NCBI RefSeq assembly: GCF_022532105.1
Contig: NZ_CP092832.1
Span: forward strand, 682,001-746,000
Source of the DNA: Flavobacterium sp. HJ-32-4
GTDB taxonomy: Bacteria > Bacteroidota > Bacteroidia > Flavobacteriales > Flavobacteriaceae
DNA length: 64,000 bases
Reading direction: 5' to 3'
In this document: in pieces, positions 8,176 through 17,357 of the stretch
Numbering within the stretch: position 1 is the first letter of the stretch
Layout: every line of letters begins with the position of its first letter
Program-made: the position numbers and the translations under genes
Notes under the pieces: generated by a model
The model's database searches: none
Told to the model about the DNA's origin: nothing
The model's input: the letters and a program-made list of their open reading frames with translations, nothing else

Positions 8176-9240
8176 TCAGGATAGTTGGTCCAGCGAATCG
8201 CGGCGTATGATCTTCCCGTTTCCGGTTTCTTTAAAGCGCGGAATAAACACCACTTCTTTAGGGCGTTCGTACTTGTCGAGTTTGTCAAAAGCGTGTGGTG
8301 GCACCTCAACAGCAGCTCCTTCAAGGGCCAATACCAACTTCTCGCCTAATACCGCATCCGGGAGTGACCCCACAAAAAACCGTTGCTCGAAATGGGGCGC
8401 CAGCTTCGCTTCGATCTGCTCGGGGATGAGCTTGATACCACCACTGTTAATGACATTGTCAACGCGTCCTTTCCAGTCGAATTCGGTTTCAGAAAGGAGT
8501 TCTACCAAATCATTGGTCACGATCGGCTCGTCCGAAATCGCAGGGGCGTGGATCACCAGACACTGGCGGTCATCGGTTTCAAGCCGTACGTTGGGCAAAA
8601 CGTGAAAGTGTTTTTGTCCAACCCTCTTGGCGGCGATATGCGATACGGTTTCGGTCATGCCGTATGTTTCGTAAACGGCCGTAGGTAACTTCATCAATTG
8701 CTTTTCGAGGGGCGCTGCAATCTTAGCTCCACCCACGATGAGCTTTTTGATTTGCTTCAGGCGGGGCAACGCATTCTGTGCCTGCAAGGGGACCATAGCC
8801 GAAAAGTCATACAGATGGTCGTTGTTCTTCAGCGGATGTGACGTGGGCGCTACGAAATCCATATCAAGGCCCAAGACAAACCCACGGACGAACATCATCT
8901 TTCCTGCGACATACTTTGCCGGCAGACAATGCAACACCCGATTACCGGGCATAAGGTCGAAGAAATCGCCGGTCGCAATGGCCGAATTGACCATGGCCTG
9001 CTTCTTGACATACATGGTCTTTGGCAACCCCGTGCTTCCGGAGGTCTGCATTTCGATATAGTCGTTGCCGTCGAACCAATCCAGCAGGAACTCGCCTACC
9101 GGGCGCTCGAAGTCATCGCCTTCCTTAATAAAACTATACGCTACGCGACAGAGATCGTCGCGGTCAAGATGAAAGCCGTTGAGCCGGAATTGGCTGTGGA
9201 CTTCATAATAAGCCGGGGCTTCGGTGAGGGTTGTGTTCAT
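8176..9240 (-). CDS. menE: O-succinylbenzoate-CoA ligase-like AMP-dependent ligase (MenE)
   Basis: 354 residues, a short member of the adenylate-forming ligase family. P-loop TSGSTGLPK at residues 66-74, YETYGMTE near 190, the GRVDNVINSGG hinge and a C-terminal GNGKIIRRD with the catalytic Lys. The short length and motifs fit Bacteroidota MenE, which activates o-succinylbenzoate with CoA for menaquinone synthesis; no other men gene is adjacent. The start ATG overlaps the stop of the upstream CPBP protease gene (ATGA), so the two are probably translationally coupled. The in-frame start at 9279 lies inside that gene. Confidence 0.8.
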   Translation of the reverse strand: MNTTLTEAPAYYEVHSQFRLNGFHLDRDDLCRVAYSFIKEGDDFERPVGEFLLDWFDGNDYIEMQTSGSTGLPKTMYVKKQAMVNSAIATGDFFDLMPGNRVLHCLPAKYVAGKMMFVRGFVLGLDMDFVAPTSHPLKNNDHLYDFSAMVPLQAQNALPRLKQIKKLIVGGAKIAAPLEKQLMKLPTAVYETYGMTETVSHIAAKRVGQKHFHVLPNVRLETDDRQCLVIHAPAISDEPIVTNDLVELLSETEFDWKGRVDNVINSGGIKLIPEQIEAKLAPHFEQRFFVGSLPDAVLGEKLVLALEGAAVEVPPHAFDKLDKYERPKEVVFIPRFKETGNGKIIRRDSLDQLS

Positions 9241-10145
9241 GTTAGTTTTCCGGTCAGCTTTTCCTTCCAGTCTGACCATTTATAGAGTTTACTAAAGATA
9301 AGCAAAAGCAGGGGGAATAGGACTACCACCGGGAAAAATACTTCAAATGACAGCGAGGGCTCCGACACGTCTTTCCAGACGCTATTGGTTTGGAGAGCCG
9401 TCCAATCAGCCGTTACGAGCAACGCAGTTACAAGGTTATTGGCCGCATGAAAACCAAGTGCCAGCTCAGTGCCATCGTCCATAAGCGTCAATACGCCAAG
9501 GAAAAGTCCTGTTCCGACATAATAAATCAAAATTGCAGGGCCGAGCTTGGCCACTTCAGGATTGAATCCGTGCAACAACCCAAAAATCAAGGACGTTAGC
9601 GCCAACGGAAACCAGCGGTTTCGCGCCAACGCTGCAAATCCCTGCATAAGATATCCCCTGAAGATCAACTCCTCTACAGATGTCTGTATCGGCAACAAGG
9701 TGATCGAGATCAAAGCCATGATCGCAAATGGTACGGGACAGAAGTTCCAGGCGAAGTCCTCTGGAGTGACGAAATACGCCACTACGACGCATCCGCCAGA
9801 AATACAACCCCACAACGCGAACGCCAGAAAGATCCGCTTCCAATCTACAGCCGGACGGGCCGTTACCAGCTCCCGAAAGGGTTGGCCGTGAAAATACCTG
9901 GCCACCACCCAGATTCCGCCCAATGCGAATACGTAGGGAACGAGATTAAAGAACAGGGTCGCATTCGGCTCAAGATAAGACAACATATTCGTCTCGGTGA
10001 TGGCAACGCCGGTCTCGCGAAAGCGCATGGCAAGCGCCATTTCGAAGGGCAGTATGCCCACCAACGCCATGATAATGATGAAAGCAGAGCCCAATATATA
10101 GCGCCATATCTCGCTATTGGGGCCGAAGCCGTTTCGTAGGAACAT
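9237..10145 (-). CDS. CPBP-family intramembrane glutamic endopeptidase
   Basis: 302 residues from the ATG at 10145. Several hydrophobic membrane segments. The CPBP (Rce1/type II CAAX protease) motifs are in order: EELIFRG (Glu158-Glu159), FGLLHG (His192) and HAANN (His233), which form the intramembrane active site. Substrate unknown; bacterial members have been linked to processing of peptides and membrane proteins. A TTG codon at 10175 would add MTTFGRKIRL; ATG was preferred because MFLRNGF is a common beginning in this family. It is followed by menE with an ATGA overlap. Confidence 0.85.
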   Translation of the reverse strand: MFLRNGFGPNSEIWRYILGSAFIIIMALVGILPFEMALAMRFRETGVAITETNMLSYLEPNATLFFNLVPYVFALGGIWVVARYFHGQPFRELVTARPAVDWKRIFLAFALWGCISGGCVVVAYFVTPEDFAWNFCPVPFAIMALISITLLPIQTSVEELIFRGYLMQGFAALARNRWFPLALTSLIFGLLHGFNPEVAKLGPAILIYYVGTGLFLGVLTLMDDGTELALGFHAANNLVTALLVTADWTALQTNSVWKDVSEPSLSFEVFFPVVVLFPLLLLIFSKLYKWSDWKEKLTGKLT

Positions 10146-10164
10146 AAGCCGGATTTTACGCCCG

Positions 10165-10313
10165 AATGTAGTCAAAAAATTCGTGCATTTCGCGAAATTC
10201 CCTGTTGTTCAGCGCGATTGATTTAACAAACCTTTGTGAACTGACGGGTAAACCAACCGCTACTTTTGTGGTCCGACGCACCAAATTTTACCTTTTCTCA
10301 TTTTGACTACATT
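10165..10313. promoter_or_regulatory. Divergent control region with 13-base inverted repeat and palindrome
   Basis: The 13-mer TTTTGACTACATT occurs at 10301-10313 on the plus strand and at 10165-10177 on the minus strand, pointing outward from the divergent promoter region. Between them is a perfect 12-base palindrome ATTTCGCGAAAT at 10187-10198. The 13-mer includes the TTG start of the plus-strand receptor. These could be operators, or the match could be chance. Confidence 0.35.
10233..10268 (+). promoter_or_regulatory. Candidate promoter TTTG-N24-TACTTTTG for the TonB-type receptor
   Basis: TTTG at 10233-10236 and TACTTTTG at 10261-10268 match the Bacteroidota -33 and -7 elements with a slightly long spacer. 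The start codon (TTG) is 34 bases after the -7 box. Confidence 0.55.
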
Positions 10314-12792
10314 TTCCAAATCCGCATTTACCCTCCTTGTTTTCTTACTATCCCTTTCCGTTTCGGCCCAGGACCGGGGCGGTGCCCGTGTCAAGGTTTC
10401 GGGTAAAGTAGTAGAAGCAGGCAACAACCAACCCCTTGATTATACCACCGTTACACTTCTCAACCCCGAGCGCCCGAACGCGGTGAACGGCGGTATCACA
10501 GATGCCAATGGTGCCTTTAGCTTTGACGTGCCGCCGGGTACGTATACCATCCGGATCGAATTCATGTCGTTCAAACGGTTTGAAATTCCTAATAAAAAAA
10601 TCGATCGCGACACCAACCTGGGTGTCATCGCGCTTGAACCGGATATCGCGCAACTGCAGCAGGTCGAAATCCGTTCAGAGCGCACGACCGTCGAAATCAA
10701 ACTCGACAAAAAAGTGTATAATGTAGGCAACGACCTCATGGTAAAAGGCGGCACGGTAAGCGATGTGCTCGACAATGTCCCTTCCGTATCCGTAGACTCG
10801 GACGGCACCATCAGCCTGCGCGGGAATTCCAATGTCCGCATCCTTATCGACGGACGTCCTTCCAACGCGATCAACATCACGGAAGCGCTACGGCAAATCC
10901 CGGCCGATGCCATCGACAAAGTAGAAGTGGTAACGAACCCTTCCGCGCGTTATGATTCGGAAGGCGGTGGCGGACTCCTGAACATCATCCTCAAAAAAGG
11001 CAAAAACCTGGGTATCAATGGCACGCTCGTCGCATCGGGCGGCACTCCGGAAACCTATGGCATATCCGGCTCCGTGAATTTCAAGGCCAAAGAATTCAAT
11101 TTCTTCACCAATAGCGGCTTCTCGCACCGTACGAACCAGGGAAATGGGCTGACCGACACCCGCTACCTCAACGCCGACAATACCACCCGTAACTACGTGA
11201 ACGAGCGCCGCGACAACGAACAGGTGGGCGAAAACGCGAACGTCAATTTTGGTATGGATTGGCTTATCGACGATGCCACCACCTGGACCAACTCGGTAAA
11301 TTTCCGGACGAACCAGAGCGACAACCCCGAGCGTGTGACGTACTTCAACTACGACGCCAATTTCGACAACGAATTCCGGACGTTTCGGAACAACTTCCAG
11401 CAGAGCGATGACCGCGATATTGAATATACGACCAACTTCATCCACCGGTTCAAGAAAGACGGACACAAACTAAGCGTCGACGGCGCCTTTTCGACCAACA
11501 AAGACGACGACACTTCGATCATTGAAAACAACGGCGGCACGGTAACGCGCGAGGCAACCGACAGTAAAGCCCGCCAAAGCCGGAATACCATTCAGGCCGA
11601 TTATGTGTTGCCCATACGAAAAGACACCCAGTTCGAGGCCGGCTACAAAGGCGACTTCAACACGCTGGTGACCGATTATCAGGTGGGGGCGCTCCAGGCG
11701 GACGGCTCGCTTGAACTGTATCCGGAATTCTCGAATGTGCTGGAATACAAAGAGAAAATCAATGCGCTATACACCCAGTTCGGCACCAAGATCCAGAAGT
11801 TTTCGTTTTTAGTGGGGATGCGGTGGGAAGATTCGCGTATCGAGATCAACCAACGCACCACGCGCGACTACAACACCAAAGCCTACAACAACTTCTTTCC
11901 GAGTGCCTTCCTGACGTATTCGTTCGATGACGAAACGAACATTTCGCTCAGCTACAGCCGTCGGATTTCCCGTCCGCGCGGACGGCAGATCAACCCGTTT
12001 TCGAACTACTCGAGTAACATCAACATCTTCCGCGGAAATCCGGATCTCGACCCGGCGTTCACCGATGCGCTTGATCTGGGCTTCCTGAAGCGGTGGAAAA
12101 AACTGACGCTGTCGACCTCGGCTTACGTCAATAAAACGACCGACTCGTTCCAGTTCGTACGGCAAGAAAGCGGGGACTTCGTGCCTGTAGTCGTCAACGG
12201 GGTCGAATACCTTACACCGGTCATCCTGACAACGCCCATCAACCTTGCCACAGAATACCGCATGGGCTTTGAATTTACGTTGAACTACACGCCTTATAAG
12301 TGGTGGAAACTGAATTCAAACTTCAATTTCTTCCGCAATGAAACCGATGGCGATTATACCTACATCGACTTCCAGGGCAACCCTGTCACGCAGGATTTTG
12401 ACAACACGGCCTACTCCTGGTTCACCCGCCTGACATCAAAAATTACCCTTCCGGGGAAGGTAGACTGGCAAACGAACTTCAACTACAACGGTCCGCAAAC
12501 CAACGCGCAGGGTCGCCGTTTGGGTAACTTCTCTATGAACCTTGGCTTCAGCAAAGACGTATTGAAAGACAAAGCGACCATCGCCGTGAACGTGCAAGAC
12601 GTTTTCAACTCACGAAAGATGCTGGCTGAAACCTATATCCCCGGCACCCTTCGCTCGTATAGCGAAATGCAGTGGCGTGTGCGGTCGGTCAACCTTTCGT
12701 TCACTTATCGCTTCAACAAGCAGAAAAACGAACGTGACGACAAGCGTCCGCGCAGCGGAGGCGATGAAAACGGGGGCGACTTCCCGGGCTAA
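10303..12792 (+). CDS. Outer-membrane beta-barrel receptor, TonB-dependent type, with carboxypeptidase-like domain
   Basis: 829 residues starting at a TTG codon; no ATG lies before the signal peptide, which ends at SVSAQ (~residue 23). Residues ~31-115 are a carboxypeptidase-regulatory-like beta-sandwich, ~120-235 a plug domain (GGTVSDVLDNVPSVSVD, LRGNSNVRILIDGRP) and the rest a 22-strand-type barrel of the outer-membrane protein beta-barrel family ending in YRF. Such proteins import or bind ligands at the outer membrane. No substrate-binding SusD partner is adjacent, so this is not a polysaccharide locus. The tail after the barrel is short and highly charged, rich in Arg, Asp, Gly. Confidence 0.85.
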   Translation: MTTFSKSAFTLLVFLLSLSVSAQDRGGARVKVSGKVVEAGNNQPLDYTTVTLLNPERPNAVNGGITDANGAFSFDVPPGTYTIRIEFMSFKRFEIPNKKIDRDTNLGVIALEPDIAQLQQVEIRSERTTVEIKLDKKVYNVGNDLMVKGGTVSDVLDNVPSVSVDSDGTISLRGNSNVRILIDGRPSNAINITEALRQIPADAIDKVEVVTNPSARYDSEGGGGLLNIILKKGKNLGINGTLVASGGTPETYGISGSVNFKAKEFNFFTNSGFSHRTNQGNGLTDTRYLNADNTTRNYVNERRDNEQVGENANVNFGMDWLIDDATTWTNSVNFRTNQSDNPERVTYFNYDANFDNEFRTFRNNFQQSDDRDIEYTTNFIHRFKKDGHKLSVDGAFSTNKDDDTSIIENNGGTVTREATDSKARQSRNTIQADYVLPIRKDTQFEAGYKGDFNTLVTDYQVGALQADGSLELYPEFSNVLEYKEKINALYTQFGTKIQKFSFLVGMRWEDSRIEINQRTTRDYNTKAYNNFFPSAFLTYSFDDETNISLSYSRRISRPRGRQINPFSNYSSNINIFRGNPDLDPAFTDALDLGFLKRWKKLTLSTSAYVNKTTDSFQFVRQESGDFVPVVVNGVEYLTPVILTTPINLATEYRMGFEFTLNYTPYKWWKLNSNFNFFRNETDGDYTYIDFQGNPVTQDFDNTAYSWFTRLTSKITLPGKVDWQTNFNYNGPQTNAQGRRLGNFSMNLGFSKDVLKDKATIAVNVQDVFNSRKMLAETYIPGTLRSYSEMQWRVRSVNLSFTYRFNKQKNERDDKRPRSGGDENGGDFPG

Positions 12793-12800
12793 TAAAATCA

Positions 12801-12830
12801 GGGCTGTCTCAAACCGGGACAGCCCTTTCC
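12801..12830 (+). terminator. Terminator of the receptor gene, running into the next promoter
   Basis: GGGCTGTC / GACAGCCC perfect 8-base stem with a 9-base loop, then TTTCCTTTT. The T-rich tract passes directly into TACCTTTG, the -7 box of the next gene. Confidence 0.8.
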
Positions 12831-12833
12831 TTT

Positions 12834-12841
12834 TACCTTTG
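12834..12841 (+). promoter_or_regulatory. -7 box TACCTTTG for the CDF transporter, 4 bases from the ATG
   Basis: TACCTTTG ends 4 bases before the ATG at 12846. Transcription should begin at or next to the start codon, so the message is probably leaderless. The preceding -33 region lies inside the terminator stem. Confidence 0.55.
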
Positions 12842-12845
12842 CAGG

Positions 12846-13724
12846 ATGGAATCTAATCGACGTACTACGGCTGTAAATGCCGCGTGGACGAGTATTCTCG
12901 GAAATGCGGGCATGGCCGTCTTGAAAGGAGTTACCGGTATCTTCGGCCATTCCTATGCCCTTATTGCCGACGCCATCGAGTCAACGACTGATGTATTTGC
13001 GTCTGTGTTGGTGCTGTTGGGCATCCGATATGCCAGTAAGCCCGCTGACGACAACCACCCCTACGGGCACGGCCGGGCGGAAACCCTTGTCACCTTCATC
13101 GTCGTTGGGTTTTTGTTCGTATCCGCGACGATCATCGCCTACGAAAGCATCCAAAACATCCGTACGCCGCATGAAATGCCACGCGTATTTACTTTATATG
13201 TGCTGGGCGGCATCGTATTGGTAAAGGAACTATTCTATCAGATCATTGCGCGAAAAAGCGAAGAAACGAAGAGCTCCTCGCTCAAGGCAGATGCCTGGCA
13301 CCACCGAAGTGACGCCATTACCTCGGCATTGGCGTTTGTGGGGATCTTGATTGCCATCCTGATGGGGCCGGGCTACGAATCAGCTGACGACTGGGCGGCT
13401 TTGTGCTCGTCGGGCGTCATCGCCTACAACGCCTACCTCATCTTCCGGCCCGCCTTGGGTGAAATCCTCGACGAGCACTTATATGACGATATGGTAGCGG
13501 AAATCCGCCTCGTTTCCGAACGCGTGGAAGGCGTCATCGACACCGAGAAGTGCTTCGTGCGTAAAACCGGTATGAACTTCCTCGTCGACCTGCATCTTAC
13601 GGTAGACGGCGCGATTTCGGTCAGTCGCGGGCACGATATCGCCCATGCCGTGAAAGACGCCATCATGGATGCTTTACCGGAAGTGGCCGATGTGTTGATA
13701 CACGTCGAACCGTCCGGACTCTGA
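12846..13724 (+). CDS. Cation diffusion facilitator (CDF) metal efflux transporter
   Basis: 292 residues with about six membrane segments followed by a cytoplasmic domain. Transport-site Asp42 and Asp49 in ADAIESTTD, the family motif HPYGHGRAE at 71-79, and a second metal site in DAWHHRSDAITS. The C-terminal ~90 residues form the CDF dimerisation domain (DLHLTVDGAISVSRGHDIAH). It exports divalent cations such as Zn, Fe or Mn in exchange for protons; the metal cannot be assigned. It ends 2 bases from the stop of the converging M1 peptidase gene. Confidence 0.9.
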   Translation: MESNRRTTAVNAAWTSILGNAGMAVLKGVTGIFGHSYALIADAIESTTDVFASVLVLLGIRYASKPADDNHPYGHGRAETLVTFIVVGFLFVSATIIAYESIQNIRTPHEMPRVFTLYVLGGIVLVKELFYQIIARKSEETKSSSLKADAWHHRSDAITSALAFVGILIAILMGPGYESADDWAALCSSGVIAYNAYLIFRPALGEILDEHLYDDMVAEIRLVSERVEGVIDTEKCFVRKTGMNFLVDLHLTVDGAISVSRGHDIAHAVKDAIMDALPEVADVLIHVEPSGL

Positions 13725-13726
13725 CC

Positions 13727-15592
13727 TTACTCTACAACGTTGTTCTCCCTCTTGATATCCGCCATCAACCCGGCCGGGTCAATCGTGATTTTCCGGATGG
13801 CTGCCCGTTCTTTCGGGATGGAAAATGTATAGGTAGGATACGCCCACGCCCAGTCGGCCAGAACGGTGCGGTTCACCGCCGGATCGGGATTTTCCTTGAT
13901 GAAACTCATCATACGCAGCGGGATGTAAAAACTCTCCTTAGTACCATCGGTATATTCGACCAGCAGGTCAATCGGCATGGGCATGCGACCGATTCGTTGC
14001 AACGTCACGTCGGTAGAAGCGCCGTTGGGCTTTACCTCCGCAATTCCGTAGTCGATGGTGTTGGTCGTCTCGGTCCAGTCGGTCAGGTACCAGTCGAGGT
14101 TCGCGCCTGACACCCGTTCTGCCGTGCGTTTGATATCATTGGGTGTCGGGTGTGTGAACTTAAATTCGGAATAGTACCTCTTGAGGGTTTTGTCAAGGTT
14201 TTGCTGCCCGATCAGGTAGATAAGTTGCGCCAGAAAAACCTCGCCTTTGCTGTAGGAAGTAATGCTGTAGACCCGGTTTTCATCGAAACGGTCGGCATGG
14301 GTCGATTGCGGCTGTTCCTTTCCGGATGTGGCCATGCTAATGTAGCCCCGATAGGCCGCGGTATACGGATTGACGACCTTCTCCGTGGCGATGTGGTTGA
14401 TTCCGGTGTCTTCGAGAAACGACGTGAATCCTTCGTCCATCCAGCCGTGTTTGCTTTCGTTTGAAGCCAATATGTGCTGGAACCAGGAGTGCGCCATTTC
14501 GTGCGCCGTGACGCCCAATAAGCCGTCGAACTTGCCTTCGCCCCGGATCAGTGTACACATCGCGTATTCCATTCCGCCGTCGCCGCCCTGGATAACCGAG
14601 TATTGTTTGTAGGGATACGTACCGACATAGCTATTGTAAAACTGCATCAGTTCGACCGTCTTCGGTTGCAGTTGTTTCCAGTTTTCGATAATCGCGGGAT
14701 TGTTCTTATAGAGAAAGTGCAACATCGCCCCGCCCGGCACCTGCATCTTGTCGTGCAGGTAGTTCTTGTCGGCCGCCCAGGCAAAGTCGTGCACCATCGG
14801 CGCTTTGAAATGCCAGGTATTCGTGGCGCCTTCGTTCGGCTTTACTTTCTTGCCGGCATCCTCATAACCATAGCCGATTTCATTGCCGTTTTGGAGGTAG
14901 CCCGTACCGCCCAAAATGTATTTTTTGTCGATGGTGATCTTCACATCGTAATCGCCCCACACGCCGTGGAACTCGCGTGCGATATACGGGTCGGCGTGCC
15001 ATCCTTCCACATCAAACTCCGCGATCTTGGGGTACCACTGCGTCATCGACAGTTCCACTCCTTCTGCATTGTTTCGTCCCGACCGCCGGATCTGCACGGG
15101 CACCTGTCCTTCGAAGTCGAGCGTAAAACGGGTTTTCTTACCCGGAAGCAACGGCTTGGCAAGGGTTACTTCCAGCACTGTTCCGACCATTTTGGCGGTA
15201 GCCGCTTTGCCGTCCTGTTGGAAATTCGAAACGGTCAACAAGCCGATTTCATCCGGCTTTAGGTTCTTGATACGACTTTCCTTCCGCGTGGTCTCGCCTT
15301 CCTTGATGGTGTTCACCATACGCCCGTCCGGATCCGGAATGGCCTGTAAGCGTGCATCCATCTCACTTCCGGGTTGGAAGGCATTGGGATACAGGTGGTA
15401 AAACACCCGCCGTAACGTGTCGGGCGAATGGTTCGTATACGTCAATTGCTGGGTGCCGGTGTAACGATAGGTAGACACGTCCATTCGTACATCCATTCGA
15501 TAATCGGCGCGTTGCTGCCAGTAGCCCGGTCGTTTTTGGGCGGATACTGCCACCGGAAGGCCGCACAACAAAAGGAAAAGGTATTTTTTCAT
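13727..15592 (-). CDS. Secreted M1-family metallopeptidase
   Basis: 621 residues with signal peptide MKKYLFLLLCGLPVAVSAQ. Zinc site HEMAHSW (HExxH) near residue 360 with the third ligand Glu in MDEGFTSFLED 18-19 residues later. GDGGMEYAMC replaces the usual GxMEN exopeptidase motif, as is common in Bacteroidota M1 proteins. It is an aminopeptidase-like enzyme of the periplasm or cell surface. The start at 15592 begins the signal peptide; the ATG at 15628 would add 12 residues that read into the upstream terminator. Confidence 0.9.
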   Translation of the reverse strand: MKKYLFLLLCGLPVAVSAQKRPGYWQQRADYRMDVRMDVSTYRYTGTQQLTYTNHSPDTLRRVFYHLYPNAFQPGSEMDARLQAIPDPDGRMVNTIKEGETTRKESRIKNLKPDEIGLLTVSNFQQDGKAATAKMVGTVLEVTLAKPLLPGKKTRFTLDFEGQVPVQIRRSGRNNAEGVELSMTQWYPKIAEFDVEGWHADPYIAREFHGVWGDYDVKITIDKKYILGGTGYLQNGNEIGYGYEDAGKKVKPNEGATNTWHFKAPMVHDFAWAADKNYLHDKMQVPGGAMLHFLYKNNPAIIENWKQLQPKTVELMQFYNSYVGTYPYKQYSVIQGGDGGMEYAMCTLIRGEGKFDGLLGVTAHEMAHSWFQHILASNESKHGWMDEGFTSFLEDTGINHIATEKVVNPYTAAYRGYISMATSGKEQPQSTHADRFDENRVYSITSYSKGEVFLAQLIYLIGQQNLDKTLKRYYSEFKFTHPTPNDIKRTAERVSGANLDWYLTDWTETTNTIDYGIAEVKPNGASTDVTLQRIGRMPMPIDLLVEYTDGTKESFYIPLRMMSFIKENPDPAVNRTVLADWAWAYPTYTFSIPKERAAIRKITIDPAGLMADIKRENNVVE

Positions 15593-15607
15593 GTGTTTTA
15601 AAAAAGG

Positions 15608-15640
15608 AAACCTGCCGAAGTTACGCAATCCGGCAGGTTT
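15608..15640 (-). terminator. Terminator of the S8 peptidase gene
   Basis: AAACCTGCCG / CGGCAGGTTT perfect 10-base stem with a 13-base loop; the minus strand continues CCTTTTTT. It lies between the S8 gene and the M1 gene, separating two same-strand transcripts. Confidence 0.8.
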
Positions 15641-15665
15641 CGAAAATAGGATTGGGAAGTTTCTC

Positions 15666-17270
15666 TTATCCCTTGATGGTTTTTACTTTGCCTTTCGACA
15701 CTTTCTCAGCCAACACGAGGGCATTATAGGCATTGACGATACGGCCCGTGCGCGACAGATCCGACAGTTTCTTTTTCTTTTCCGGGTCGCCACCTACCGC
15801 TACATCAAATGTGATCTCCGTGCCGGACGCCATGATGATTTCTTTCACCTGCTTCGCGGTCAGTTTCGGGTAGTACTCGCGAATCAGCGCAGCTACACCC
15901 GCCACATTCGGCGACGCCATTGACGTTCCCTGGAGGTATTGATACGTATTGTTCGGCGTGGTCGCATAGATTTTCACACCCGGTGAGAAAATGTCGACGT
16001 TGTTCTTGCCGTAGTTCGAGAAGTCGGCCACCATCATCGTGCCATACTCGGGGTTAAGGGCCCCGATGGTCAGTACGTTACTGGCGAACTCGTTTACTTT
16101 ATCGTCCGAATCATTCGGGAAGTTGTCTTCCACATCGATGTCTTTTGCGTCGTTACCGGCTGCGTGTACGATCAGTACGTCTTTGCTTTCGGCGTATTTG
16201 ATGGCATCATAGACCCATTGTTTGTGTGGGGAAAACGACTTGCCGAAGCTGCCATTGATGACCTTGGCCCCGTTGTCGACCGCATAGCGGATGGCCAGCG
16301 CGATGTCTTTATCGTATTCGTCTCCGTCGGGAACGGCGCGGATCGTCATGATTTTTACGTTGTCAGCGATACCGTCGCCCCCGATATTGTTGCCGCGGGT
16401 TTGCGCGATGATACCGGCCACGTGGGTACCATGGAGGATTTCCTCTTTATCCGGACCCATTACGTTGCCATTACCGTAGTTTCGGGCGTTCAGGTTCTCG
16501 GGATCGTCGCCCAGTTTTTCGGCGCGGTAATCTTTGAACGCCGTTGGATCAGCCACCAGCGTGGCATTCTTCTCATATTCTTTCAGGATTTCCTTGCGAA
16601 GATCGTCCATTGACATACCGTAGTTGAACATCTGGAGCAGGAACGCCTTGCTGCGCTCGATTTCCGGATCGGTCGATTCGATGGCGGCTACTTCTTCCGC
16701 TGTATAATCCGTTTTACCTAATTTTTTGGCGATGATGTCCTGCGAACGGTCGAGTTGGTTGAGCATGCCCTCGTAGTGCTTTTTGGCAGGGGCAGCCTCT
16801 TTCACTTTCTTATCTTTCTGCTCTTTCGCTTTCGCGTATACCGCAGGCTCCGCGAGTGATGGATTGTGGGCGATGCGATCGAGTTCGTAGTTTTCTTTGG
16901 TAATATCACCCAGGAAGTTCCATCCGTTGACATCATCCACATAGCCATTCTTGTCGTCGTCGATGCCATTGCCGGCGATTTCGCGCGGGTTCGTCCATAC
17001 AACACTTTTCAGGTCTTCGTGCTCAATGTCGACACCCGAATCGATGACACCCACCACCACCGTGGTCGATTTCTTGCCTTTCAGGAGTTCGCGGTAGGCT
17101 TTGTCGACGCTCATGCCCGGCACTGTATCGGCTACCAGGTCAAGGTGGCTCCACCTTTTGAGTTGTGCTTCGTCGAGTTCGCCTTTTTTACCTGTGTTTT
17201 CGACCTGGGCCGAGGCGGAAAAGGCCAGCGCCAACAGGAACAACCACGACAGGAATTTTAGCTTCTTCAT
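15666..17270 (-). CDS. Secreted S8-family subtilisin-like serine peptidase
   Basis: 534 residues with signal peptide MKKLKFLSWLFLLALAFSASAQ. Catalytic Asp in VGVIDSGVDIEHEDL (about residue 75), His in GTHVAGI (about 282) and Ser in GTSMASPN (about 449). Roughly 200 residues separate Asp from His, much more than in subtilisin; the inserted part is charged and helical, as in other Bacteroidota S8 proteins. There is no type IX sorting domain, so it is probably periplasmic or lost to the medium by another route. A -7 box lies 31 bases upstream. Confidence 0.93.
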   Translation of the reverse strand: MKKLKFLSWLFLLALAFSASAQVENTGKKGELDEAQLKRWSHLDLVADTVPGMSVDKAYRELLKGKKSTTVVVGVIDSGVDIEHEDLKSVVWTNPREIAGNGIDDDKNGYVDDVNGWNFLGDITKENYELDRIAHNPSLAEPAVYAKAKEQKDKKVKEAAPAKKHYEGMLNQLDRSQDIIAKKLGKTDYTAEEVAAIESTDPEIERSKAFLLQMFNYGMSMDDLRKEILKEYEKNATLVADPTAFKDYRAEKLGDDPENLNARNYGNGNVMGPDKEEILHGTHVAGIIAQTRGNNIGGDGIADNVKIMTIRAVPDGDEYDKDIALAIRYAVDNGAKVINGSFGKSFSPHKQWVYDAIKYAESKDVLIVHAAGNDAKDIDVEDNFPNDSDDKVNEFASNVLTIGALNPEYGTMMVADFSNYGKNNVDIFSPGVKIYATTPNNTYQYLQGTSMASPNVAGVAALIREYYPKLTAKQVKEIIMASGTEITFDVAVGGDPEKKKKLSDLSRTGRIVNAYNALVLAEKVSKGKVKTIKG

Positions 17271-17301
17271 GATATTTAGGAATTTATAGGAAACGATTTG
17301 T

Positions 17302-17309
17302 CAAAAGTA
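17302..17309 (-). promoter_or_regulatory. Candidate -7 box TACTTTTG for the S8 peptidase
   Basis: Minus-strand TACTTTTG matches TAnnTTTG, 31 bases before the ATG. Confidence 0.5.
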
Positions 17310-17357
17310 GCGGTAGTTCGTTACACCGCCACCCGTTTAACGATTAATTTAGATTTT

